A stretch of 13,640 bases of DNA from Candidatus Bipolaricaulota bacterium (lineage in GTDB: Bacteria > Bipolaricaulota > Bipolaricaulia > UBA7950 > UBA9294): NCBI GenBank assembly GCA_021159105.1, contig JAGGSM010000158.1:1-13640 (forward strand), in the 5' to 3' direction. The notes beneath the pieces were generated by a model. It was not told the DNA's origin and ran no database searches. It saw nothing but the letters and a program-made list of their open reading frames with translations. Positions within the stretch are counted from its first letter, which is position 1; every line of letters starts with the position of its first letter. The translations under genes and the position numbers were made by a program. Positions 7,948-13,587 of this stretch are shown piece after piece.

Positions 7948-7976
7948 TTGCCGAGCCGTGCCCATCCCCCTACACT
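7948..7976 (+). promoter_or_regulatory. Sigma-70-like promoter of the lipoprotein-EndoQ pair
   Basis: TTGCCG (7948-7953), a 17-base spacer and TACACT (7971-7976). The expected start near 7983 is followed by GAGGAGGAGAA and the ATG at 8003. It probably serves both the lipoprotein and the overlapping endonuclease gene. Confidence 0.55.
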
Positions 7977-8002
7977 ATGAACGAGATGAACGAGGAGGAG
8001 AA

Positions 8003-8656
8003 ATGAAGAAGCTGTTGGCACTATCCATCGTCGTTGTCATAGGCATTGCGGCAACGTCCTGCTTCGGCCCTGTCGTGCGACCGACCGTTGACTTCACTTG
8101 GTGCCCGGACGGATCGAGCGGCCTTCTCGGATATCACTTCTTCTCTCACTCCACGACGATTCCGGGCCACTACATCACTACCTTCAACTGGCAGTTCGAT
8201 GATGGGTCGAGCATCGATGACTACTACCGCGACGTGGTGCACGTCTTCCCGGAAGAAGGGACGTACTTCGTGACGCTGGTGGCAACCGACGATCGCGGCG
8301 TCTCTGGAACGACGTCCAAAGAAGTACACGTCGCTCCAGCGGCATTCATCAGGACGTGGAATCTGACGCTTGGCTTCCCTGTGCAGGTGAGAGGCGAGGT
8401 GGAGAACCGCTGCGATAACGTCCTGCCCAAGGTGACGATCAAGGCCAAGTTCTACGATGCTGACGGCCTGCGGCTCACCGATGGGACGGTGGAGATAAAC
8501 GACCTGGAGCCGGGGGAGCGGGCGGCGTTCACCGTCAAGGCGAGCGAGCACTCAAGCCGCATCTTCTACGCCACCGTCGCCGTTGAATCGTTCACCGTAG
8601 ACTGCCCGGAGATCTTCTATCCCACTCCGATAGAGGGCAATGCGTCTGATCGCTGA
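8003..8656 (+). CDS. PKD-domain lipoprotein with FxLYD-like C-terminal domain
   Basis: A 217-residue predicted surface or periplasmic lipoprotein. The signal peptide MKKLLALSIVVVIGIAATSC has a lipobox-like ATSC with Cys20 as the acylation site; alanine at -3 is less usual than leucine. One PKD domain (about 24-106) shows FNWQFDDGS, a VHVFPEEGTYFVTL strand and VATDDRG. The C-terminal part (about 115-200; VRGEVENRC, KAKFYDADGLRL, LEPGERAAFTV) resembles FxLYD domains, found in extracellular bacterial proteins. No catalytic motif is seen. ATG 8003 was chosen for GGAGGAG directly upstream and a proper signal peptide. The last 17 bases overlap the next gene, so the two are co-transcribed even though their functions look unrelated. 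Confidence 0.85.
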   Translation: MKKLLALSIVVVIGIAATSCFGPVVRPTVDFTWCPDGSSGLLGYHFFSHSTTIPGHYITTFNWQFDDGSSIDDYYRDVVHVFPEEGTYFVTLVATDDRGVSGTTSKEVHVAPAAFIRTWNLTLGFPVQVRGEVENRCDNVLPKVTIKAKFYDADGLRLTDGTVEINDLEPGERAAFTVKASEHSSRIFYATVAVESFTVDCPEIFYPTPIEGNASDR

Positions 8657-9842
8657 TCTACACATCCACTCACGCTTCAGCCGCGCTACCAGCCCGCAGA
8701 TGAACCTGGAAGCGCTCGCCCACTGGGCGAAGATCAAGGGGATCGGCCTTCTCGGGACGGGCGACTTCACGCACCCGCAGTGGCTGAAAGAACTGAAGGA
8801 TGGGCTTGCTCCAGAAGGAAGCGGCCTCTATCGCCACGATGATGTCCTCCTCATGCTCACTAGCGAGATCAGTCTCATCTGGAAACAGGGCGGAAGGGTG
8901 CGCAAGACGCACATCCTCGTCCTCGCCCCGTCGATTGAGTCCGTGGAGCGGATCAACCGAGGGCTTTCCCTGATCGGCAATCTCGCTTCCGATGGCCGGC
9001 CGATACTCGGCATCTCCGCGCAGCACTTGGCGGAAATTGTGTGGAACGCCGATGAGAGGGCGGAGATCGTCCCGGCGCACGTATGGACCCCGTGGTTCTC
9101 GGTCTTTGGCTCACGCTCGGGGTTCGATTCGCTCGAGGAGTGCTTCGGTCAGTATACGCGGCGCATCTTCGCCGTCGAGACGGGCCTATCGAGTGACCCA
9201 CCGATGAACAGGCGATTGTCGGCGCTCGACAAACTTACGCTCATCTCCAACTCCGATGCCCACTCACCGAGCAAGCTCGGGCGCGAGGCTACCCTGTTCG
9301 ATCTCCCCGAACCGACCTACGAAAGCGTGATCGAAGCGATGAAGACTCGCGATCCATCGCGCTTCTTGGGAACGATCGAGTTCTACCCGCAGGAAGGGAA
9401 GTATCACTACGATGGTCACCGTAAGTGCGGAGTAGTCCTACCACCTCGCGAGGCGATTGCGCGCGACAACACCTGCCCCGTGTGCGGAAAGCCGCTGACG
9501 ATCGGCGTGCTGCACCGCGTAGAGGACCTCGCTGATCGCGACGATGAGGGCGCTTCTGTCGTTTGCCCTCCGTACACCAGTCTCGTCCCACTGGAGGAGA
9601 TCCTATCACAGGTGCTCGGAGTTGGGGTGAAGACAAAGACCGTCTCCCGCGAATATGACCGTCTGATCGAGGAGTTCGGGAGCGAATTTCGCATCCTCCT
9701 CGACCTTCCGGGAAAGGAGATGGAGGGACGCGTGCCAGCACGCATCCTGCGTGGGATCATGGCCGTAAGATCGGGGGATGTCGAAGTCATCCCTGGCTAC
9801 GATGGCCTCTACGGGCAGGTGCGCATCCCCATTGACGCTTGA
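8640..9842 (+). CDS. Endonuclease Q-like PHP-domain DNA repair nuclease
   Basis: EndoQ enzymes nick DNA 5' of deaminated bases (uracil, hypoxanthine, xanthine) and AP sites; they are best known from Thermococcales and occur in only some bacteria. The 400 residues fit the family. The PHP metal site is visible: DLHIHS (Asp6, His8, His10), GDFTHP (Asp42, His45), TSEIS (Glu76), KTHILVL (His91), PAHVWTPWF (His147) and SNSDAHS (Asp206, His208). A zinc-finger-like segment (Cys263, Cys279-x2-Cys282, nearby His256/His260) precedes a C-terminal DNA-binding part with LGVGVKTKTV. No helicase domain is fused. The ATG overlaps the lipoprotein end by 17 bases. The stop codon lies in a 7-base-pair hairpin. 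Confidence 0.9.
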   Translation: MRLIADLHIHSRFSRATSPQMNLEALAHWAKIKGIGLLGTGDFTHPQWLKELKDGLAPEGSGLYRHDDVLLMLTSEISLIWKQGGRVRKTHILVLAPSIESVERINRGLSLIGNLASDGRPILGISAQHLAEIVWNADERAEIVPAHVWTPWFSVFGSRSGFDSLEECFGQYTRRIFAVETGLSSDPPMNRRLSALDKLTLISNSDAHSPSKLGREATLFDLPEPTYESVIEAMKTRDPSRFLGTIEFYPQEGKYHYDGHRKCGVVLPPREAIARDNTCPVCGKPLTIGVLHRVEDLADRDDEGASVVCPPYTSLVPLEEILSQVLGVGVKTKTVSREYDRLIEEFGSEFRILLDLPGKEMEGRVPARILRGIMAVRSGDVEVIPGYDGLYGQVRIPIDA

Positions 9843-9855
9843 TCGATAATCAAGC
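9837..9855 (+). terminator. Hairpin overlapping the EndoQ stop codon
   Basis: GCTTGAT and ATCAAGC pair perfectly around a 5-base loop (CGATA). The stem includes the TGA stop. There is no T-run after it, so factor-independent termination is uncertain. Confidence 0.4.
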
Positions 9856-9949
9856 ATCTTGCACTGGGACAGGACAAACAAGAATCCACCACGAAGGACA
9901 CGAAGAGTGCTGTGTGCAGCACGAGGCAAGCGGGAGGCCGTGTGGTTGT

Positions 9950-9977
9950 GTAGCGTGAGCAGCTTGTCTGCCACGTT
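9950..9977 (+). repeat. 28-base dispersed repeat, copy 1
   Basis: Identical to 13476-13503 except for one base (T versus C at the 17th position). It begins GTAGCGTGAGCAGCTTG and ends CTGCCACGTT. Both copies are intergenic and on the same strand, 3.5 kb apart, bracketing the accessory island. Confidence 0.8.
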
Positions 9978-10004
9978 ATCTCGGCATCGACCTCGCCCGC
10001 CTCC

Positions 10005-10214
10005 GTTACTGGTCACGCATCACTGCTTCACCTCTGCCGTTCCGCGTTCCAAGCTCCGACTTCCGCGTTCCGAGCTCCGCGTCCACACGGCGTGCTTTGC
10101 GAGACTATGCTTCTCTCTCGTTACTCTTCACCCATCACACGTCACCGCTTCGGCCCCTGTTGTTCCGCGTTCCGAGCTCCGACTTCCGCGTTCATAGTGG
10201 TTCCGAGCTCCGCG
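10005..10214 (+). repeat. Imperfect tandem duplication with nested TTCCGCGTTCC units
   Basis: Two units start at GTTACT (10005 and 10120). Each contains TCAC-x-CATCAC and then GTTCCGCGTTCC(A/G)AGCTCCGACTTCCGCGTTC (cores at 10039 and 10162) and ends with GAGCTCCGCG. The unit length is 115-123 bases. Inside each core the TTCCGCGTTC and GAGCTCCG words repeat again about 22 bases apart. It is not a CRISPR array because there are no uniform unique spacers. Confidence 0.75.
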
Positions 10215-10222
10215 CTCACATG

Positions 10223-10597
10223 CTACGCGATACGGAGGATCTCCTTTGTGCGCTCAACCTGATCGACGGTGAGGATGACCTGATGCTTCTCCACGGCTGC
10301 GTACACGGAGAGAACGTTGATCCCCTCTCTACTCATCCGTCCGAGGAGTGTCGCCAACTCGCCCGGACGATTCGTGAGGTCGAGGACCAGCGCTTCGTTC
10401 TCCTCGTAGTCGATCTTTGCCCCCTGCAGGATCTTGCGCGTCTTCCCCGGGTTGTCCGTCACCAGGCAGATAACCCCTTCCTCGAGCACGGTCGACCCAG
10501 AGATCCCTTCGATATTGACGTGTTCGTTACCCAGTGCCTCCGCGATCTCCACCAGGCTCCCTGGGCAGTTTCCAATGGTGAACGAAAACTCCTTCAC
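10223..10597 (-). CDS. Double ACT-domain protein
   Basis: A 124-residue protein made of two ACT domains (about 1-62 and 67-124), the small ligand-binding fold that senses amino acids and regulates metabolic enzymes. Each half begins with the typical pattern of a strand, an N/R-x-PG-x-L turn and a helix (GNCPGSLVEIAEAL and TNRPGELATLLGRM). No enzyme domain is attached, so it is a stand-alone regulator or sensor; the ligand cannot be told. The GTG start is well supported: GGAGGTGA lies 6 bases upstream, and a promoter is visible at 10618-10647. Neighbouring DNA on both sides is non-coding or remnant, so it appears monocistronic. Repeats lie just beyond its stop. Confidence 0.88.
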   Translation of the reverse strand: MKEFSFTIGNCPGSLVEIAEALGNEHVNIEGISGSTVLEEGVICLVTDNPGKTRKILQGAKIDYEENEALVLDLTNRPGELATLLGRMSREGINVLSVYAAVEKHQVILTVDQVERTKEILRIA

Positions 10598-10617
10598 GAT
10601 AAGTCACCTCCACTACC

Positions 10618-10647
10618 ATCATAGCACCGCGTGTCCGTCACAGACAA
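10618..10647 (-). promoter_or_regulatory. Promoter of the ACT-domain gene
   Basis: On the minus strand: TTGTCT (10647-10642), an 18-base spacer and TATGAT (10623-10618), with a TGC before the -10 giving an extended -10. The ribosome site GGAGGTGA follows closely. Confidence 0.6.
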
Positions 10648-10738
10648 GTGAACGATCTGAATCGCTTGATTACGGCCTGTCACTCTGGCTAATTGCACGT
10701 TTCGGCTTCGCTGTTTGAGAGGTTAGCGCCCGCAGATT

Positions 10739-10758
10739 GAAAGAAAACTGGTTCTTTC
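10739..10758. repeat. Hairpin at the left tip of the ISL3-like element
   Basis: GAAAGAA (10739-10745) and TTCTTTC (10752-10758) form a perfect 7-base inverted repeat with a 6-base loop. Half lies outside and half inside the left terminal repeat of the element. It may be chance, or a remnant of a second element end abutting the first. Confidence 0.4.
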
Positions 10759-11122
10759 GCAGGATGGCCGATCACGATGGCATCGCTTCTTGTGTGATCT
10801 TAAGGTAGAGGTATTCTAAGTCACGGTAGCCACATGCTCGGCGAACGATCCTGGCAATGGTGGCGTTGAATGCCTCGATCTTGGTGCTCGTGATGTGATC
10901 TTTGCAGTTACTACGTCCATCTGGTCTGAGATGAACGCGGACTGTATTGCCATTTACTCCGATTGCGATCCTGTCTACAACCCAACCAGGAAACTTGTAC
11001 AATGGTGCTAGGGAAACGGTTGCCGACATGGGTACCTCTTTGAGGGTGTCATTCAATCTCTTAATACCCCGAGGGCTCCCGTGTCGCAGCCTTCCCCTGA
11101 TCAGCCATCTTACGAAAGACCC
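10750..11122 (-). mobile_element. ISL3-type internally deleted element (MITE-like), 373 bases
   Basis: Terminal inverted repeats are 10750-10776 (GGTTCTTTCGCAGGATGG...) and the reverse complement of 11096-11122 (GGGTCTTTCGTAAGATGG...), matching at 22 of 27 positions. Between them is a single short minus-strand frame with both ends of an ISL3-family transposase but no catalytic core. ISL3 elements are normally over 1 kb with an 8-base target duplication. No clear duplication is visible here: the best offset match is 6 of 8, TTATCTTG against TTTTCTTT. The element interrupts the DUF1016 gene remnant immediately upstream on the minus strand. Confidence 0.75.
10772..11029 (-). pseudogene. ISL3-family transposase, N- and C-termini fused by internal deletion
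   Basis: An 85-codon frame from ATG 11029 with AGAGG 6 bases upstream. Residues 1-42 resemble the ISL3 N-terminus (LYKFPGWVVDRIAIGVNG, then VRVHLRPDGRS), the segment normally followed by a CPxCG zinc-binding block. The sequence instead jumps after RSNCK to a typical ISL3 C-terminus: DHITSTKIEAFNATI, RIVRRACGYRDLEYLYLKI. The zinc block and the whole DDE catalytic region, about 300 residues, are absent, so the product cannot transpose alone. The frame is intact across the junction. The product might still bind element ends, but that is speculation. Confidence 0.75.
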
Positions 11123-11502
11123 CAAGATAATGATGTTATGTGATCAGGCTATTTCTCGCACCAGTGGTGCGAGTTTTGACGTTTTGGAGTAAGTCTAATA
11201 GAAAATCTTCATGCGCCAGAGGTTCGATGGGGAGAAACCACCTATGCGGGAAACTCAGCCTGCAAATCTGCTGAGAGCTGTTGCACGACAGATTTTCCCC
11301 AACCTTCCGTTTTTTGCCGTTCCGCGATCATCCGGCCGATGTCCCAGTAAAGGCCTACCAACTCCCTGTTTACTGCCCTGAGCGCGGTGTACTGGGCGGA
11401 ACGGATGCGTTCCTTCACCTCGATTAACAATTCCACGTAGTCAGTAGGCTGTTCTGCCTGGTCTCGAGCCTTCTTTAGGGGGCTTTTCTCCAATTCATCC
11501 AT
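11123..11502 (-). pseudogene. DUF1016 (YhcG-type PDDEXK nuclease) gene, N-terminal part, frameshifted and interrupted
   Basis: The ATG at 11502 opens a frame that reads like the DUF1016 N-terminal domain: AVNRELVGLYWDIGRMIAER, then EGWGKSVVQQLSADLQAEFP. The frame stops at 11242 after FPA. One base out of frame the family sequence continues: GGFSPSNLWRMKIFY, stop (TAG), TYSKTSKLAPLVREIA, stop (TGA in place of the expected Trp), SHNIIILG. It then meets the tip of the ISL3-like element at 11122. The lesions are thus a likely 1-base deletion (FPGIGG expected), two nonsense codons and an insertion. The C-terminal nuclease domain was not found beyond the element. DUF1016 proteins are often carried near restriction or defence genes and on mobile DNA. 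A truncated 86-residue product could still be made from the intact start and promoter. Confidence 0.82.
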
Positions 11503-11599
11503 CGTTTTTCAGACTTCCTTTTACCGTGCGAACGACTTGGACGCTGTTGAGGGTTGCCTATTTATTGTTCCCGGCATCTGAGCCCATACTGAATGTATC

Positions 11600-11627
11600 A
11601 TTATAGCACGATCAAAGGGTGGTGTAA
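11600..11627 (-). promoter_or_regulatory. Promoter reading toward the DUF1016 remnant
   Basis: On the minus strand TTACAC (11627-11622), a 16-base spacer and a consensus TATAAT (11605-11600) preceded by TGC (extended -10). The -10 is about 98 bases before the DUF1016 ATG. A TTGACA further upstream (about 11640) is too far away to pair with it. Confidence 0.55.
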
Positions 11628-11717
11628 CTGGATGCAAAATGTCAAGGGTCGGGTAGGTTTCCCCGGTCGGTGGTTGGGAACAAGTCCCGACTCCACGAAA
11701 AAATCGCGGCTCTCGTC

Positions 11718-11740
11718 CCGTCGCACCTTGTGTGCGACGG
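11718..11740. repeat. Perfect 9-base inverted repeat
   Basis: CCGTCGCAC and GTGCGACGG flank CTTGT. It lies in non-coding transposon-remnant sequence and has no T-run on either side. It could be a former element hairpin or a binding site. Confidence 0.5.
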
Positions 11741-11764
11741 TGTCTTCCGATACTCATGTGACAC

Positions 11765-11931
11765 ATACCCGATCAACCTTCTCACCGCTGTCCAGTTCTC
11801 CTGCTCGATGTGGGCCTGATCGTTCTTCAATGAGGCACCGACCCCAATTCTACGTACCCTGGCCTCTCCCCTCCATCCCAGCCGGTGCGCACCGGAATCC
11901 TCTTTCTAATTCGTCTTCCCCTTGTGATTTG
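11765..11931 (-). pseudogene. Integrase-type (rve) transposase remnant with internal deletion
   Basis: Two recognisable pieces of an integrase-core transposase of the ISNCY/IS1202-like type. Reading from about 11931 down, RKRIPVRTGWDGGERPGYVEL matches the start of the catalytic domain, where families have PGF(V/L)E(I/V)DLV. The frame hits a stop after GSVPH. One frame over, KNDQAHIEQENWTAVRRL followed by IGY matches the KND-x-AHVEQKNW segment at the end of the catalytic domain. About 100 or more residues that normally separate these pieces, including the second Asp, are gone. It is clearly non-functional. Family naming rests on my memory of these motifs. Confidence 0.65.
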
Positions 11932-11977
11932 TACTATGCCCTTCAGAACTCAATCAGTTCCTCGATGCTGTTGCGGG

Positions 11978-12148
11978 TCACCAGGCTAGGTAACCCAAAT
12001 TGTGAGGAATTCGCCCTGGCTTCGGTAACTTTTTCAATGAGGCACTTCGGAGGCTTGACTTACATACTTCAGTCTCTATAATAGTGTTAGCCTCATCTGC
12101 CATGTGTAGAAGGAGATCTTTCGCCGTCCAGTTGGGCGGCGAATGCAT
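11978..12148 (-). CDS. Small third reading frame of the DUF3800 operon, possibly frameshifted
   Basis: A 56-codon frame whose ATG is one base after the TAA of the preceding gene (TAA-A-ATG), with AAGGG about 5 bases before it. It begins MHSPPNWTAKDLLLHMADEA and continues NTIIETEV. After that the annotated frame becomes rich in Ser, Lys and Pro (CKSSLRSASLKKLPKPGRI), which looks random. One base out of frame there is better protein-like sequence, VKPPKCLIEKVTEARANSS then QFGLPSLVTRNSIEELIEF, ending at a TGA at 11943. A 1-base deletion near 12080 would join the two parts into one ~68-residue protein. It may be an antitoxin-like or accessory small protein, intact or broken; no family was recognised. 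Confidence 0.4.
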   Translation of the reverse strand: MHSPPNWTAKDLLLHMADEANTIIETEVCKSSLRSASLKKLPKPGRIPHNLGYLAW

Positions 12149-12149
12149 T

Positions 12150-12647
12150 TTACCCTTCTCGTCGCTCGAACTTTCTCTGTAGATTCCTTCTTCTTGATGC
12201 ACCATCGACGTGGAACGCGGTAATAAGCCAAGCAACCTGCTTTCCTGATAAATTCCGATGTTCAAGGACAACACAGTAGTCCCAGGGTTCGAGCCAAACA
12301 TACGTGCGTAACCAGCGTCCGCGCTCAAGGTAGTTCCAAACCTTGATTGGACTCGCATCAGAGTTGGTAAGGACGGGCTTACACCAAGGTAACCGTTGCG
12401 CTCTAGGAAGGTCTAAACGGCGATTTACTGTATCATGTTCCTCTCTACTGACAAGGTGCCAAAATCCTTCTTCGTAGTGTTGCTGTGGTAGAATTTTGCG
12501 ATTCCACCACACCGGCAATCCGCGAAACGAAGGGTGGCCGTTCTTAAAATCCCTCGTGAATATCTTATACAAAATAGAAAGGCACTCCTCCTCTGATTTA
12601 CCGATAAGATCCAGCATTGGTGGTAACCAGTGAGGCTTTTCCGTCAT
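12150..12647 (-). CDS. Conserved-looking unknown protein, second gene of the DUF3800 operon
   Basis: A 165-residue soluble protein rich in Trp and Arg. Visible features are an acidic N-terminal helix (GKSEEECLSILYKIFTRDFK, about 17-36), GLPVWWNRK (43-51), EEGFWHLVSREE (59-70), a WNYLERGRWLRTYVWLEPWDY stretch (104-124) and a basic C-terminus, AFHVDGASRRRNLQRKFERR (144-163). The invariant-looking His, Arg and Trp clusters and the compact size would suit a small nuclease, perhaps of the barnase/RelE-like class found in phages, but no family could be named. The start ATG overlaps the DUF3800 stop as ATGA, so translation is coupled. The stop is followed after one base by the ATG of the third frame. 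Confidence 0.75.
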   Translation of the reverse strand: MTEKPHWLPPMLDLIGKSEEECLSILYKIFTRDFKNGHPSFRGLPVWWNRKILPQQHYEEGFWHLVSREEHDTVNRRLDLPRAQRLPWCKPVLTNSDASPIKVWNYLERGRWLRTYVWLEPWDYCVVLEHRNLSGKQVAWLITAFHVDGASRRRNLQRKFERREG

Positions 12648-13354
12648 TCATCCATTTCCTGTGTAGTCCATCGGAATAAGTTAAACTTGTCTTCCCTGTA
12701 AAGAGTAGAGCGGGTTAAATTATATCCGGAACGTTCGCGGATGATTTCAACCAACCGTTGTTTCGCGCTGCTACCGGAGAGACTGCGATTGGCATAGGCT
12801 ACAGCCCCGATCAGAAGATCTGTGAGCTGTATCTGTTCGACCTCGTGTGAGCGGACCATCTGCACTTTCTGAATGATCTCCCGTGAGAAGTCGTAGGCGT
12901 TGTTGCAGAGCACGTCTTGAAGCTTCCTCACCTTGGGGGCGCTGCGTGTATCTTTGATATCGAGGTAGATCCGGTAGGAAGCGTTGGGACGAAAAATCGC
13001 TTTGAGCATGGTGAAGTACATCTTAAAGTACCATTCATCATGGCTTTGGTCGTATGCCTCGTGGCTAAGCTTGTTCTTATCGGCCACGATCAAGGCACGA
13101 AAGTGAAGATCCGGCTCCGCGAAGAAGTAGTTGGTCAGGTCGATGTAAAAATCGAGCTTTCCCGGCGAAACCTTAGTCCATTTAATCTCAAAGTCCTGGC
13201 CTAGACCATGTTTTTCCTTAATGACTCGAATAGATTGTGCGATCTCTCTTGCCTTCTCAAGCTGACACCATATAGCGCCCAATACCATAACTTTTTGCTG
13301 ATCATGCTCAAGGTGACAGCTCTCATCGCAGTAGACGTTAAACACTTCCGTCAT
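12644..13354 (-). CDS. DUF3800 family protein
   Basis: A 236-residue protein of the DUF3800 family, thought to have an RNase H-like fold and common on phages, plasmids and in defence-rich regions; its biochemical role is not established. The family signature YCDES (8-12, Asp10/Glu11) opens the protein. FEIKW (55-59), LIVADKN (88-94), YLDIKD (130-135) and EQIQLTDLLIGAVAYA (173-188) match the remaining conserved blocks, with Asp10, Asp132 and Asp179 as likely metal ligands. The ATG has GGAGG 9 bases upstream. It is the first gene of a coupled operon read from the promoter at 13404-13432. Base composition is lower in GC than the left 10 kb, consistent with transfer. Confidence 0.88.
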   Translation of the reverse strand: MTEVFNVYCDESCHLEHDQQKVMVLGAIWCQLEKAREIAQSIRVIKEKHGLGQDFEIKWTKVSPGKLDFYIDLTNYFFAEPDLHFRALIVADKNKLSHEAYDQSHDEWYFKMYFTMLKAIFRPNASYRIYLDIKDTRSAPKVRKLQDVLCNNAYDFSREIIQKVQMVRSHEVEQIQLTDLLIGAVAYANRSLSGSSAKQRLVEIIRERSGYNLTRSTLYREDKFNLFRWTTQEMDE

Positions 13355-13403
13355 AGAGATGGCCTCCGTTACTCCCGGTTAAATAGCACGTATTGGATGC
13401 TTT

Positions 13404-13432
13404 AGTATAGCACCATTGACGGTGTGGTTGAA
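13404..13432 (-). promoter_or_regulatory. Promoter of the DUF3800 operon
   Basis: On the minus strand TTCAAC (13432-13427), a 17-base spacer and TATACT (13409-13404) with TGC before it (extended -10). The leader to the ATG at 13354 is about 43 bases. Confidence 0.6.
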
Positions 13433-13475
13433 TATAAAACGGGCGTTGTCGCTTTTTCGCGCCCGCTGGCTTCCG

Positions 13476-13503
13476 GTAGCGTGAGCAGCTTGCCTGCCAC
13501 GTT
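13476..13503 (+). repeat. 28-base dispersed repeat, copy 2
   Basis: Differs from 9950-9977 by one base. It lies upstream of the DUF3800 promoter in a non-coding stretch (13433-13587) that also has a CGGGCG/CGCCCG inverted repeat just to its left. Confidence 0.8.
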
Positions 13504-13587
13504 GCGTTTCTCGTGTAGCCCCAGTTCCATTGCTCATGCCATCTACAACAGCGGTGAAGCATTCCGCTCTTCTATCGAGGAGGTGAC

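Larger units (their letters stand above)
9843..10222. other. 380-base non-coding region with mixed repeats
   Basis: No convincing gene on either strand. In order it holds a CCACCACGAAGGACACGAAG stretch (9888-9907), a short hairpin GTGCTG-TGTG-CAGCAC (9907-9922), one copy of a 28-base dispersed repeat (9950-9977) and a diverged tandem duplication rich in TTCCGCGTTCC and GAGCTCCG words (10005-10214). Open frames across it are low-complexity and lack ribosome sites. Confidence 0.7.
11503..11942. other. Non-coding stretch of transposon debris
   Basis: Apart from the promoter at 11600-11627, the inverted repeat at 11718-11740 and the rve remnant, no gene is supported on either strand. Open frames here have no ribosome sites or family resemblance. 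Confidence 0.6.

Noticed and set aside
10039..10214. CRISPR-like repetition
   Set aside because: Repeats are nested and diverged, spacers are not uniform, and there are no cas genes.
10097..10624. 175-codon plus-strand open frame opposite the ACT gene
   Set aside because: It is antisense to the well-supported ACT-domain gene and starts within low-complexity repeats.
11155..11173. CTCGCACCAGTGGTGCGAG followed by TTTT, resembling a plus-strand terminator
   Set aside because: It lies inside the DUF1016 remnant, where the minus strand codes KLAPLVREIA, and no plus-strand gene precedes it. Its likeness to the 11718-11740 inverted repeat is probably chance.
13403..13587. About 60 open codons on the plus strand ending at TGA before the edge gene
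   Set aside because: No start codon with a ribosome site is seen. It runs antisense through the DUF3800 promoter and includes the dispersed repeat found in non-coding DNA elsewhere.
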